Shown: positions 55,899 through 64,000 of the stretch, in pieces | Layout: every line of letters starts with the position of its first letter | Numbering within the stretch: the first letter of the stretch is position 1 | From: Spirosoma rigui | Lineage (GTDB): Bacteria > Bacteroidota > Bacteroidia > Cytophagales > Spirosomataceae | Length of the DNA: 64,000 nt | Direction of reading: 5' to 3' | Assembly: GCF_002067135.1 (NCBI RefSeq) | Contig: NZ_CP020105.1 | Location: 4,588,001-4,652,000 of the forward strand | Notes under the pieces: generated by a model | Databases searched by the model: none | The model's input: only the letters and a program-made list of their open reading frames with translations | What the model was told of the DNA's origin: nothing | Program-made: the position numbers and the translations under genes

Positions 55899-57524
55899 AT
55901 GCAAACACTGCTCATCCAGTACATCTGCCTCATCCTGATCATCGTGGGCCTGGTCATGATCGCGCAAAAACTCCGGGTGGCCTATCCCATCATTCTGGTA
56001 CTGGGCGGGCTGCTGCTGAGTTTGATCAACGCCTTTCCGACCATCACCATCGACCCTGACCTGGTCTTCTTTATCTTCTTGCCACCGCTGCTCTACGAAG
56101 CCGCCTGGCAGACGTCCTGGAAAGAGTTCTGGAAATGGCGACGCGTGATCATGAGTTTTGCGTTTCCCATCGTTATCCTGACTTCTACCGTAGTAGCGGT
56201 GGTTTCGCAGGCCATTATTCCCGGTTTCAGCTGGGCGCTGGGCTTTTTGCTGGGAGGTATCGTATCGCCCCCCGACGCCATCAGTGCCACCACCATCATG
56301 CGTACCGTTCGGGTGCCCAAACAGATCGTTAGTATTGCCGAGGGCGAGAGCCTGCTGAATGATGCGTCGTCGCTTATTGTTTTCCGGTTCGCGCTGGCGG
56401 CTGTCCTGACGGGTCAGTTTGCCCTCCGGGAAGCCGCAACCAGTTTCGTGCTAGTCGTCGTGATGGGTATCCTCATTGGTCTGGCCATCGGCATGTTCGT
56501 TTACGCCATCCATCGCTTCCTGCCCACCACGGCCAGTATTGATATCGTCCTGAGCTTTGTAACCCCCTACTGCCTGTACTACGTAGCGGAAGAATTTCAC
56601 TACTCGGGGGTGCTGGCGGTTGTCAGCGGGGGCCTGCTACTCTCCCACAAACGCCACACCATGCTGACCCACCTGAGCCGTATTCAGGGGGCTAACGTGT
56701 GGTCTACGGTAGGCTTTGTTCTCAACGGACTGGTTTTTCTGCTGATCGGTCTGGAGTTGCCGGCTATCGTCACGCAGTTAAACACCATCAACATCAGCAC
56801 CGCCATTGGCTACGGGCTCATCATCTCTTTGGCGCTGATCGTTACCCGGCTGCTGTGCACGCTGGGCGCTTCGCTCTTTACCCGCTTCATGAGCCAGTTC
56901 ATTACCGTGGCCCAGGCTAATCCCGGCTGGAAAGCGCCGGTCATATTAGGGTGGGCCGGTATGCGGGGCGTGGTGTCGCTGGCCGCAGCCCTGTCCATAC
57001 CGGTCCTCCTCGACCGCGGCCACCCATTTCCGCAACGGGACCTGATTCTTTTTATCACCTTCGTCGTCATCCTGGTCACGCTGGTCTTTCAGGGGTTTAC
57101 CCTGCCCTGGGTAATCCGGAAAGTGGCCATCGACGATGACCAGGCCCTCCTCCCCGACGACCAGCAGCGGGCGATCATTCAGCGAAAACTGGCGCAGACC
57201 GCCCTGGATTTCCTGGCCAACAACTATCCTGACGCAGTGGATGACAATGCCTACGTCAGCAACCTGAAGAGCCGGCTGGCCGTTGATGTTTCGTATTTCT
57301 CCACGCTGAACCAGCCCGGCAACCCGTCTGGACTGCCGGAAAACGTACTGGCCGATCACCAGCGCATCGCCCTCGAACTGCTGGACAGCCAGCGTAGCCT
57401 GCTGCACCGGATCAATAATCGGATGGAATTTGACGAATACCTGATCCGCAAGTACCTCTTCATCCTCGATCTGGAAGAAACGAAATTACGCGAAAAGCAG
57501 CTACCCCTGGACAACCTGGCCTAG
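55899..57524 (+). CDS. CPA1 family Na+/H+ antiporter
   Basis: 541 aa from the ATG giving MQTLLIQYICLILII, where the first helix starts; an upstream 41-codon extension of the frame lies in the terminator/leader. About 12 helices to residue ~415, with FFIFLPPLLYEAAW (about 56-69) and SPPDAISATT and EGESLLNDASSLIVFRFALA (split; about 122-160), the ND and PPD motifs of CPA1 exchangers. A soluble C-terminal tail (about 420-541) is predicted helical and probably regulatory. It exchanges Na+ or K+ for protons in the inner membrane. Confidence 0.92.
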   Translation: MQTLLIQYICLILIIVGLVMIAQKLRVAYPIILVLGGLLLSLINAFPTITIDPDLVFFIFLPPLLYEAAWQTSWKEFWKWRRVIMSFAFPIVILTSTVVAVVSQAIIPGFSWALGFLLGGIVSPPDAISATTIMRTVRVPKQIVSIAEGESLLNDASSLIVFRFALAAVLTGQFALREAATSFVLVVVMGILIGLAIGMFVYAIHRFLPTTASIDIVLSFVTPYCLYYVAEEFHYSGVLAVVSGGLLLSHKRHTMLTHLSRIQGANVWSTVGFVLNGLVFLLIGLELPAIVTQLNTINISTAIGYGLIISLALIVTRLLCTLGASLFTRFMSQFITVAQANPGWKAPVILGWAGMRGVVSLAAALSIPVLLDRGHPFPQRDLILFITFVVILVTLVFQGFTLPWVIRKVAIDDDQALLPDDQQRAIIQRKLAQTALDFLANNYPDAVDDNAYVSNLKSRLAVDVSYFSTLNQPGNPSGLPENVLADHQRIALELLDSQRSLLHRINNRMEFDEYLIRKYLFILDLEETKLREKQLPLDNLA

Positions 57525-57727
57525 ACCGGCGGTTCGGCTTCGAGTTTGTCTTTCGTTCGCCGGAGCACAGCCAGCGATGTTGTATTCCCATTGTGAGCCC
57601 CGTCAATGGCGTGGCTCACCATACTCGCCAGATCGCTGGTACGTTCGTACGTCGAAATGACAAACCCTCCGGTGGGCAGACTCCGGTTGGTAAACCAGGC
57701 AATCAGTGCAGCGTTTTCTTCCTCCAT
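57521..57727 (-). CDS. Small hypothetical protein
   Basis: 68 aa, soluble. It overlaps the convergent antiporter gene by the 4-nt stop region (ctag). Pattern: an N-terminal acidic helix (MEEENAALIAWFT), then GGFVISTYERTSDLASMVSHAI and a basic C-terminal part. It is weakly supported because it is short, but it has a good ATG and a coherent amphipathic pattern. Function unknown. Confidence 0.45.
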   Translation of the reverse strand: MEEENAALIAWFTNRSLPTGGFVISTYERTSDLASMVSHAIDGAHNGNTTSLAVLRRTKDKLEAEPPV

Positions 57728-58112
57728 GCCGTAAAGGTAGTCGAGGCATCGTGCGAATTGCGCACGTCACGCAAAAACCGGGTGCTAGATCTCGGGGGTA
57801 TCCACCTGCCGGACCCGGTATTGCCCGCTGCCACCGGGCTTTCGGGCCTTGTCAACCGGCGACCGCACCCCGTTCACAAAGGCCCCTTCTCCATTGGATG
57901 GACTGTCGTTAACAGATTACTACGGTAAGGCTCATTTTTTGGCGAACCCTAAAAATCACCAGAAGCCCGTACCGACTCTGCCACAACGATTGATGAAAGC
58001 AGCTTAACTGTCTGGCCTCCTGTGCGCCATAACTGCTTGTAAACAGAGCGAACGGGTGTATCGAAGGCAAGTCAATCGGTACATAAATGTGCTTCATCCA
58101 GCCGCACGATGC

Positions 58113-58370
58113 TTACCTGGGCTGCTTTGCTAATTCAAACACGACAAAACTATTGGGGAAAAACAGGGTCGATGAGGTATTGGCACCGAAAGCGAACCGG
58201 GAGCGAATGACCAGCTGGATCTTGCCACCCACCCGACACAAAGGCCCGCCGATCTTGATTCCTTCGATTAATCTGTTTAGCGGTAACGTGGCCGCTTCGG
58301 TAAGCTGCTCAACGAATACTGATTTGTCGGGAACCAGGCAGCATAGCCAGGAGTACGGTTGTTCTCTCAT
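58113..58370 (-). CDS. Possible small protein (uncertain)
   Basis: 85 codons from an ATG, with a balanced composition (KIGGPLCRVGGKIQLVIRSRFAFGANTSS) that is more protein-like than the other frames nearby. It directly follows the frame at 58381-58596 (10-nt gap) on the same strand, so the two could form a small operon or the broken halves of one older gene. No family recognised. Confidence 0.3.
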   Translation of the reverse strand: MREQPYSWLCCLVPDKSVFVEQLTEAATLPLNRLIEGIKIGGPLCRVGGKIQLVIRSRFAFGANTSSTLFFPNSFVVFELAKQPR

Positions 58371-58380
58371 ACCTAAGTGG

Positions 58381-58596
58381 TTAGTACGTCACTGAAAAAT
58401 CGGCAAATTGGGTTTTTCGGTAGCCTTGTCCCCGCAAGAGGTAAGTAGCATCGAAAGAAAAGTACGAGCAACTGCTGCTTCCCCAACGGGCAATTAGTAG
58501 GTACGCTTCGTATTGTGTGACGGGCGATGAATACGATGAGCTTTTATTCACCACTGCGGTATGTAGTAGTCTGCAACTCCATTTTTGTCGGGTCAA
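58381..58596 (-). CDS. Possible small protein or gene remnant (uncertain)
   Basis: 71 codons, but the only start in frame is TTG. The C-terminal portion (FDATYLLRGQGYRKTQFADFSVTY, split) reads like the end of a beta-rich protein. May be the 3' remnant of a longer gene. Low confidence. Confidence 0.25.
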   Translation of the reverse strand: MTRQKWSCRLLHTAVVNKSSSYSSPVTQYEAYLLIARWGSSSCSYFSFDATYLLRGQGYRKTQFADFSVTY

Positions 58597-58937
58597 AGGT
58601 CACCTCCTTTCGACGGACGCGCTGTCATATTGGGGGCATGTTCTAATCGATTCGGAACATTTTTCGGCAACCAATGAGTCGATTAGCCTATCACCGTTGG
58701 TTCGTGTGGAGCTGCTGTCGTCTGTCCCCACACCGTTACCGATGGCCCCTACCCGAGGATACCGAATTAGCCTGAAACAAATAGTGGCTACGTTGCGGGT
58801 TGCCCGGCGGACCACTGCCTGGGTTATCGAACGATGACTGGCCAGGGTTTACCATCGATTTTTATTTTGATAATTTCCGGATCGAAGGTGTAACAAACGG
58901 GCAGGTGATGTATCCAAAGGAAAAAACAGTCACTACC

Positions 58938-59777
58938 ATGAAAATGACGAAGCTCATCTGGCTTGTCCCCTTTTTGTTCCTTTCGTTTCGCCTGGCGGCC
59001 CAACAAACGGCCTTCACGGTCAAGGTTACCGGCCACGGTGAGCCCGTACTCTTATTGCCCGGATTCACCTGCACCGCTGATGTGTGGCAGGAAACCGTTG
59101 CTGCTATCTCGGCTACCCACGAATGCCATGCCTTTACCTTCGCCGGCTTTGGTGGCGTTCCCCCCATTGAAATGCCCTGGCTACCCACCATCAAGACCCA
59201 GCTCATCGAGTACATCAACAAGAACAACCTGCATCAGGTGACCATCATTGGCCACAGTTTGGGCGGAACATTAGGCATGTGGTTAGTAACTTCCCAACCG
59301 GCTTTGTTTAAGAAACTCATTGCGGTCGACGCTTTACCCTGCACAGGTGCCTTACTGATGCCTAATTTTAAAGCGAGCCAGATGGTCTATGATAACCCTT
59401 TCAGTAAGCAACAACTGGCCATGGACAGCGTCCATTTTCATCAGATGGCCCGACAGATGGCGGCCGGGATGAGTTTGACCAAAAGTAAACATGCTCAACT
59501 CGTTGACTGGATGATGAAGGCCGACCGCAAAACCTACGTCTATGGGTACGTCGATATGTTAAAGTTAGACTTACGGGAAGATCTGGCCAACACAACCGTA
59601 CCCGTGGTCATTCTGGCGGCCACCTATCCCAATCGGCAACAGGTTGAGACAACCTGGAACCAGCAACTGGCCAAGCTACCGCAGAAGCGTATTTACTACG
59701 CTGACCAGTCGGCTCATTTTATTATGTATGACCAGCCAGCATGGTTTATCGATAGAATTCGGGAGAATCTCCAGTAA
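58938..59777 (+). CDS. Exported alpha/beta hydrolase
   Basis: 279 aa from the ATG giving MKMTKLIWLVPF; the frame is open 46 codons further but that stretch looks like leader. The signal peptide ends near residue 22 (LAAQ). An alpha/beta hydrolase core follows: GEPVLLLPGF, then the nucleophile elbow GHSLGG with S near 117, D near 225-230 (LDLREDL or PVVILAATYP) and the histidine in DQSAHFIMYD (about 262). It would hydrolyse an ester or amide in the periplasm; substrate unknown. The next gene, an ECF sigma factor, starts 3 nt after its stop. Confidence 0.85.
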   Translation: MKMTKLIWLVPFLFLSFRLAAQQTAFTVKVTGHGEPVLLLPGFTCTADVWQETVAAISATHECHAFTFAGFGGVPPIEMPWLPTIKTQLIEYINKNNLHQVTIIGHSLGGTLGMWLVTSQPALFKKLIAVDALPCTGALLMPNFKASQMVYDNPFSKQQLAMDSVHFHQMARQMAAGMSLTKSKHAQLVDWMMKADRKTYVYGYVDMLKLDLREDLANTTVPVVILAATYPNRQQVETTWNQQLAKLPQKRIYYADQSAHFIMYDQPAWFIDRIRENLQ

Positions 59778-59780
59778 CTG

Positions 59781-60269
59781 ATGCGGCTACAGGAGGAAGA
59801 GTTTACCCAGATCTACAGCTCCCATTTTGCGAAGGTCTTGCGGCTTTGCAAGGGCTACGTCAATGGTAATCAAGCCCTGGCGACCGATCTGGCCCAAGAA
59901 GTGTTTATGAAAGTATGGCAACATCGAGGCCAGTTCAGAGCCGATGCTTCCGTAAGTACCTGGATCTACAGGATAACCGTTAACACGTGTCTGCTACAGC
60001 TTCGAAAGGCGGCTACCAACCAAGAAATTCAGACGGACGTTCTCCCTGAGCGGGCTGATGACAGCGACGCGTTGGTAACCGAGGAGCGACTTGAGCAACT
60101 ATACCGGGCCATTTACCAACTCGATGAGACCGCTCGCGTAATCATCCTGCTCGTGCTGGATGGGCTTCCCTACGAAGACATTTCACGCATTGTTGGTATC
60201 CCGGAGGGGTTGTTGCGCGTAAAAATTCACCGAACCAAAAAGAGACTAGCTACCCTGATCCAGCCATGA
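59781..60269 (+). CDS. ECF RNA polymerase sigma factor
   Basis: 162 aa with region 2 (about 12-85: ATDLAQEVFMKVWQHRGQ, VSTWIYRITVNTCLLQLRK) and region 4 (about 105-160: DGLPYEDISRIVGIPEGLLRVKIHRTKKRLA, split). No region 3. The coding sequence starts 3 nt after the hydrolase and overlaps the following membrane protein by ATGA (4 nt), so the three are one operon. The product would activate a small regulon that probably includes this operon. Confidence 0.92.
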   Translation: MRLQEEEFTQIYSSHFAKVLRLCKGYVNGNQALATDLAQEVFMKVWQHRGQFRADASVSTWIYRITVNTCLLQLRKAATNQEIQTDVLPERADDSDALVTEERLEQLYRAIYQLDETARVIILLVLDGLPYEDISRIVGIPEGLLRVKIHRTKKRLATLIQP

Positions 60270-60853
60270 CCGACTTTGCGCACATCCAGGCGCTTTGGAA
60301 CCAGCAGCCCGCGCCTGCCCAGCCCCAGGCCGCCCGCGCGATAATTACCAGAGCCGAAACCAACAGCAAGCAACTCCTTGCTTTTCACTACGGAACAATG
60401 ATGACCCTTTCTGTAACCGCCCTCGTGCTGGTGGGCTACTTCTGGGTTTACGGTACGACGACCAATCCGGCGGTCTTGTGGGGAGGTCTGTTGATGATTG
60501 CGGCCCTGCTGCTGCGTATTGGGGTGGAATACGGCAGCTATCGCCGGTTCGCGGCCATTGATCCGGGCACCGATCTACGCGCCTGCCTGGCTCAAACCAG
60601 GTCCTTCCACCGATTACGGCAACAGATTCAGTTTGTGATGACACCCTTAAGTGTAGGCAGCTACGTAGGGGGATTTGTGTTGCTGTTGCCTTACATGGAA
60701 GCGGGGGTTAGCAAAGGGTTCTACCAGTATATTATCGTTTCGGGCATTTTCTTTCTGCTTGTCCTCTGTGTGATTATATACCGGCAGATTCGCAACGAGA
60801 TGCGCCTGTTGGCCCAACTAAAAGAAAGTTATGCCGCCTTGCTGGCAACTTGA
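60266..60853 (+). CDS. Membrane protein, candidate anti-sigma factor
   Basis: 195 aa with a soluble N-terminal part (about 1-40) followed by about four TM helices (about 45-65, 70-90, 120-145, 155-180). It overlaps the sigma factor gene by ATGA, a gene order typical for anti-sigma factors, but there is no zinc-binding or HEAT signature. In many Bacteroidota the N-terminal 40-50 residues of such proteins bind the sigma factor. Assignment as anti-sigma is inference; it could also be an unrelated membrane protein. Confidence 0.7.
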   Translation: MTDFAHIQALWNQQPAPAQPQAARAIITRAETNSKQLLAFHYGTMMTLSVTALVLVGYFWVYGTTTNPAVLWGGLLMIAALLLRIGVEYGSYRRFAAIDPGTDLRACLAQTRSFHRLRQQIQFVMTPLSVGSYVGGFVLLLPYMEAGVSKGFYQYIIVSGIFFLLVLCVIIYRQIRNEMRLLAQLKESYAALLAT

Positions 60854-60884
60854 CAAGCTGGTAGTGGTCAAGTTGCCAGCAAGG
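60837..60884 (+). terminator. 18-bp perfect hairpin at operon end
   Basis: Arms 60837-60854 and 60867-60884 pair perfectly (18 bp, 12-nt loop). The left arm starts inside the last codons of the membrane protein gene, so the stem ends the hydrolase/sigma operon. Confidence 0.7.
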
Positions 60885-61181
60885 CAGGGCCTATTGTAAG
60901 CCATAGATACGTAGTTGATCACTTCGTAACCTGTACCTGTTTGACGAACGGCTGCCCAATAGGCGGCACCGCTGAGTTAACTAACAACTCACCCGCCCAG
61001 CCACCGCCGGGCCCTGATCCCGTTCGTTTCGGCAAGATCGCTCGCTGGCCATATTTGCGTCTAACAAACGGCTAATTACCAAAACCGGCAGGCATGGCAC
61101 GGTGCTGTCGCTGACGAATTGACCACAAAAACGCCTGGTGATCAATCGTTCAATCAAACGGCGGTTGAAGCATCTATCCGC
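60854..61181. other. Convergent intergenic region
   Basis: 328 nt between the sigma operon terminator and the convergent stop of the efflux outer-membrane factor gene. Apart from the right arm of the hairpin I see no gene or marked signal. Confidence 0.45.
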
Positions 61182-62609
61182 TTATCGCCAGCCTCCCCCC
61201 AGAGACCGGTAAATTTCGACCATTGCCCCCAGCCGCTGTCGTTTAATGTCGGCTAAGATTAATTCCGCCTGGAGGGCATTACTCTGCGCGGTGATCACCT
61301 CCAGATAGGTAGCCATGCCGCTCTTGAAGAGGAGTTTGGCATTGTTGATAGCGCCCTGCAACGTTTGGGCGCGCGAGGTGGCAATTCGTTCCTGCTCCTG
61401 TAGTTTCTCATTCCGAACCAGCGCATTCGACACGTCGGCAACAGCCGCATTCAAATTTTGCTGAAACTGAATGAGGGCAACTTCCCGTTGAATCCGGCTC
61501 ACGTCGAGCTGCGTTTTTAGCTGTCGACGACCAAAAACCGGTTGCACTAAACCGGCTGCCAGGTTATAAAACAGCGAATTGGGTAGGGCAAACCAATTCC
61601 CGGCCTGAAAGGAATTCAACCCACTACTTCCCGTTATGGTCAGGGCTGGATATAAACTGGCTTCGGCAACCCCAGCGCGGGCATTGGCCGCCACTAAATT
61701 TAACTCGCTCACCCGAACATCGGGTCGATTGGCGAGCAACTGTGCCGGTACGCCTGTCAGCAACGTATCGGCAACAGGATACGTCGTGAGTCGGCTGTTC
61801 CGGGCAATAGCGCCCGGCCAGTCACCCAACAGCTGCCGGATGCCGTTCTGCTCGATGACCAGTTCCTGCTCCAGCTGCGACCGTAGCAGATTGGCGGCTT
61901 GGCGTTGAGCTTCGGCTTGTTGTACCGCCAGTTCAGTTACGTCGCCCGACTTTTTCTGAAACCGGATCAGTCGGACGATCGAATCACCCAAGGCTATGTT
62001 CCGCTTCGCTACGTCCAGTTGCGCATCCAGCAGTAAGATGTTAAAATAGCCCGTGGCCACTGAGGCAACCAGACTGGTACGAACTGCTTTAGCCGCTTCC
62101 TGGGTTTGCAGAAACTGGGCCAGGGTCGCTTCGTTCTGCCGGCGGATTCGCCCCCAGATGTCCACCTCCCAGGTGAGCGAGAGGTTAGCGGAGTAATCTT
62201 CCAGGTGCCGGGTGCCGATAAAGTTTTCCAGACTGAGCCCGTTCAGACTGTTACGGGATGGGGTAACCGTAGAAGCTGCCAGCTGGGCATTAACGGCGGG
62301 CAACCGTGCGTAGCGCGTTTGACGAACGTAGGCCTGATTTTCTTCAATTCGTTTGATGGCTATCCGTAAATCGAAATTGTTGGTCAACGCCGTTCCGATC
62401 AGGTTCTGCAGCTCGGTATCCCGAAAAAACTCCCGCCAGGAAATCAGCGCGACGCTGCTCGTATCTGCAGCAGGACGCCCGCTGAACTGATCCGGCATCG
62501 GCACCGATGGACGCTGGTAGTTTTGGCCAACTTTACATCCTGAAACCAATACGGTAAGTAAAAACAGGCTAAGTAACAGGCGGTAAGATGGCAAGAAAGG
62601 TCGTGACAT
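61182..62609 (-). CDS. Efflux outer-membrane factor (OprM/NodT type)
   Basis: 475-aa outer-membrane lipoprotein of tripartite efflux systems. The signal sequence ends in a lipobox VSGC with C25 as the lipid anchor. The two-fold OEP repeats are visible: LTNNFDLRIAIKRIEENQAYVRQ (split) with the typical PAVNAQ, YSANLSLTWEVDIWGRIR and LLANRPDVRVSELNL. It forms the trimeric channel in the outer membrane. Located 2 nt after the RND permease gene, so in one operon; the membrane-fusion protein is presumably encoded upstream, outside the window. Confidence 0.93.
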   Translation of the reverse strand: MSRPFLPSYRLLLSLFLLTVLVSGCKVGQNYQRPSVPMPDQFSGRPAADTSSVALISWREFFRDTELQNLIGTALTNNFDLRIAIKRIEENQAYVRQTRYARLPAVNAQLAASTVTPSRNSLNGLSLENFIGTRHLEDYSANLSLTWEVDIWGRIRRQNEATLAQFLQTQEAAKAVRTSLVASVATGYFNILLLDAQLDVAKRNIALGDSIVRLIRFQKKSGDVTELAVQQAEAQRQAANLLRSQLEQELVIEQNGIRQLLGDWPGAIARNSRLTTYPVADTLLTGVPAQLLANRPDVRVSELNLVAANARAGVAEASLYPALTITGSSGLNSFQAGNWFALPNSLFYNLAAGLVQPVFGRRQLKTQLDVSRIQREVALIQFQQNLNAAVADVSNALVRNEKLQEQERIATSRAQTLQGAINNAKLLFKSGMATYLEVITAQSNALQAELILADIKRQRLGAMVEIYRSLGGGWR

Positions 62610-62611
62610 AA

Positions 62612-64000
62612 TTAATTACGGGTTATCGGATGGTTGGCAAACGCTTCGTCGCCCAGTGCCTTCCGTTCTTCGGCCCTTCTGGGCCGCCTGATTTTCTCCT
62701 GAAATCCCTGGAAAATGACAAACAGTACAGGAATGATAAACAGCCCCAGCAGTACCCCCGTCAGCATACCGCCCGCCGTACCGATACTAATCGAGTGATT
62801 GCCCTTGGCCGACGCCCCCGTGGCACTCATCAATGGCACCAGCCCGACAATAAACGCGAACGAGGTCATCAGAATGGGGCGTAGCCGCAGTTTGGCCGCG
62901 TCCAGGGCCGACGCCAGTAAGCCCATCCCTGCCTGTCGGCGCTGGATAGCAAATTCGATGATCAGAATTGCATTTTTCGCCAGAAGGCCAATCAGCATGA
63001 TCAGTCCTACCTGCACATAAATGTTGTTGTCAATTCCGGCCAGCCTGATGAACACAAAAACCCCCAGAATACCCGTTGGAATGGAGAGTAGTACCGCAAA
63101 CGGCAGCACGTAGCTTTCATACTGTGCCGCCAGCAGGAAATAAACGAATACCAGACTGAGCCCGAAAATCAGGCTCGACTGACTACCTGCCGCAATCTCC
63201 TCGCGCGTCATGCCTGTCCACTCGTAGGTGTATCCCACCGGCAGTTTTTTCTTCGCTACTTCCTCTACAGCCCGGATGGCATCGCCCGTACTAAACCCCG
63301 GCTTGGCCTGTCCGTTAATAGCGACCGAAGTGAAGAGGTTATTCCGGGTGATGGCTTCCGGTCCGTATACGCGCTTCAACGTAACCAGTGTTGTCATCGG
63401 GACCATCAGCCCCGCTGTGTTCTTCACGTAAATGCTGTTCAGCGACGACGGATCGGCCCGGTAGGGTGCGTCGGCTTGGGCAATGACGCGGTAGAATTTG
63501 CCAAACCGGTTAAAGTCCGACGCGAATGTGCTGCCGTAATACACCTGCATCGTTTGCAGAATGTCACTGGTCGAAACGCCGAGCTGTTTGGCTTTTTTCA
63601 CGTCCAGATCCAATTCAAACTGGGGCGTACCCGTATCGAACGTTGTGAAGGCTGCCGCAATTTCGGGCCGCTTTTGTAGTTCCTCGATGAAGGCATTGGC
63701 CGTGACGCTAAGCTTGTCGATTTTGCCGCCGGTTCGATCCTGCAATAGTAGTTCAAAGCCGTCGACGTTACTGAAGCCTGGAACCGTCGGCATCGTGAAC
63801 ACATCCACCCGGCCTTCTTCTACTCCCGCCACCTGTTTACTGACCGAATCGACTACCTGCTGAAGGTCCTTGACAGCCCCCCGATCCGCATACGGCTTCA
63901 TCTTGACGAACCCAGCCGCATAAGACGGGCTGGCCGAGTTGGCAATCATGTTAAAGCCACTAATTTCGATGTGCTGTTCGACGGCGGGCGTTTTATGCAA
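62612..64000 (-). CDS. RND efflux permease, HAE1 type (C-terminal part; gene runs off the window)
   Basis: Partial gene; about 462 C-terminal codons lie in the window. The protein is the second half of an AcrB/MexB-type drug pump: porter domain (KKAKQLGVSTSDILQTMQVYYGSTFASDFNRFGKFYRV, split), then TM helices 7-12 with LAAQYESYVLPFAVLLSIPTGILGVF (split), GLLAKNAILIIEFA (the conserved charged TM region) and the C-terminal GGM. It uses proton motive force to export drugs or other hydrophobic compounds. It should be about 1,040-1,060 aa in full, so roughly half is missing at the right edge. Confidence 0.93.
   Translation of the reverse strand: MHKTPAVEQHIEISGFNMIANSASPSYAAGFVKMKPYADRGAVKDLQQVVDSVSKQVAGVEEGRVDVFTMPTVPGFSNVDGFELLLQDRTGGKIDKLSVTANAFIEELQKRPEIAAAFTTFDTGTPQFELDLDVKKAKQLGVSTSDILQTMQVYYGSTFASDFNRFGKFYRVIAQADAPYRADPSSLNSIYVKNTAGLMVPMTTLVTLKRVYGPEAITRNNLFTSVAINGQAKPGFSTGDAIRAVEEVAKKKLPVGYTYEWTGMTREEIAAGSQSSLIFGLSLVFVYFLLAAQYESYVLPFAVLLSIPTGILGVFVFIRLAGIDNNIYVQVGLIMLIGLLAKNAILIIEFAIQRRQAGMGLLASALDAAKLRLRPILMTSFAFIVGLVPLMSATGASAKGNHSISIGTAGGMLTGVLLGLFIIPVLFVIFQGFQEKIRRPRRAEERKALGDEAFANHPITRN

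Larger units (their letters stand above)
57728..58937. other. Gene-poor stretch
   Basis: About 1.2 kb before the hydrolase gene. It is more AT-rich than the coding DNA around it, with many short open frames on both strands. The only candidates worth noting are the two short minus-strand frames at 58113-58370 and 58381-58596 listed separately. I see no strong hairpin or IS end. It could be a degraded gene, a long regulatory leader or a site of past insertion. Confidence 0.5.

Overview
The window looks like chromosomal DNA of a Bacteroidota member of the Cytophagales, most likely a Spirosoma/Fibrella/Fibrisoma-type Spirosomaceae; that placement is inference. The signs are a GC-rich coding sequence, a C-terminal type IX secretion (T9SS) sorting domain, a SusC/SusD pair, an outer-membrane beta-barrel receptor with a carboxypeptidase-regulatory N-domain, ECF sigma/anti-sigma operons with DUF4097 proteins, a 'propeller' hybrid histidine kinase, and TAnnTTTG-type promoter elements. 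I see no rRNA, tRNA, CRISPR array, insertion sequence or prophage. The right edge cuts an RND pump gene.

Layout. 0-5 kb: a large secreted T9SS repeat protein, a small secreted protein with a duplicated domain, and a merC-like membrane protein gene followed by a CPYC flavoprotein; a perfect 7-1-7 palindrome overlaps the merC-like promoter. 5-10.6 kb: one minus-strand block of ECF sigma factor, HEAT-repeat anti-sigma candidate, two DUF4097-type surface proteins and a TonB-type receptor. 11-21 kb: signalling cluster with a lone receiver, a LytS-type kinase, a 1,404-aa propeller hybrid kinase, an HtrA-like protease without a visible signal peptide, and a small protein paired with a TPR kinase. 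21-28 kb: an operon of a lipoprotein, a FAD oxidase and a secreted protein, then an M14 peptidase with a small partner.

28.2-36.7 kb is the most unusual block: DUF1684, PhyH-type Fe(II)/2-oxoglutarate oxygenase, SusC, SusD, ATP-grasp ligase and an SfnG/SsuD-like flavin monooxygenase, all on the minus strand, with no glycoside hydrolase or sulfatase. I suggest it imports and oxidatively processes a small non-glycan compound, possibly organosulfur. 37-46.4 kb: GrpB-family protein, a PaoABC-like molybdenum aldehyde oxidoreductase, a small DUF1330-like protein, a NUDIX-type transcription factor with two operator-like dyads, a small secreted protein, a metallo-beta-lactamase-fold enzyme and a UbiA-like membrane protein.

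46.7-57.7 kb: five-PAS histidine kinase, PfpI-type protein, a TetR-controlled membrane protein/SDR set with two identical operators, a PQQ-type sugar dehydrogenase, a PRISE-type reductase and a CPA1 antiporter. 57.7-58.9 kb is poor in clear genes. 58.9-60.9 kb: alpha/beta hydrolase, ECF sigma factor and membrane protein in a tight operon. 61.2-64 kb: outer-membrane factor and RND permease of a drug-type efflux pump. Many 3' ends carry long perfect hairpins, including a 42-bp perfect palindrome at 44236-44277.
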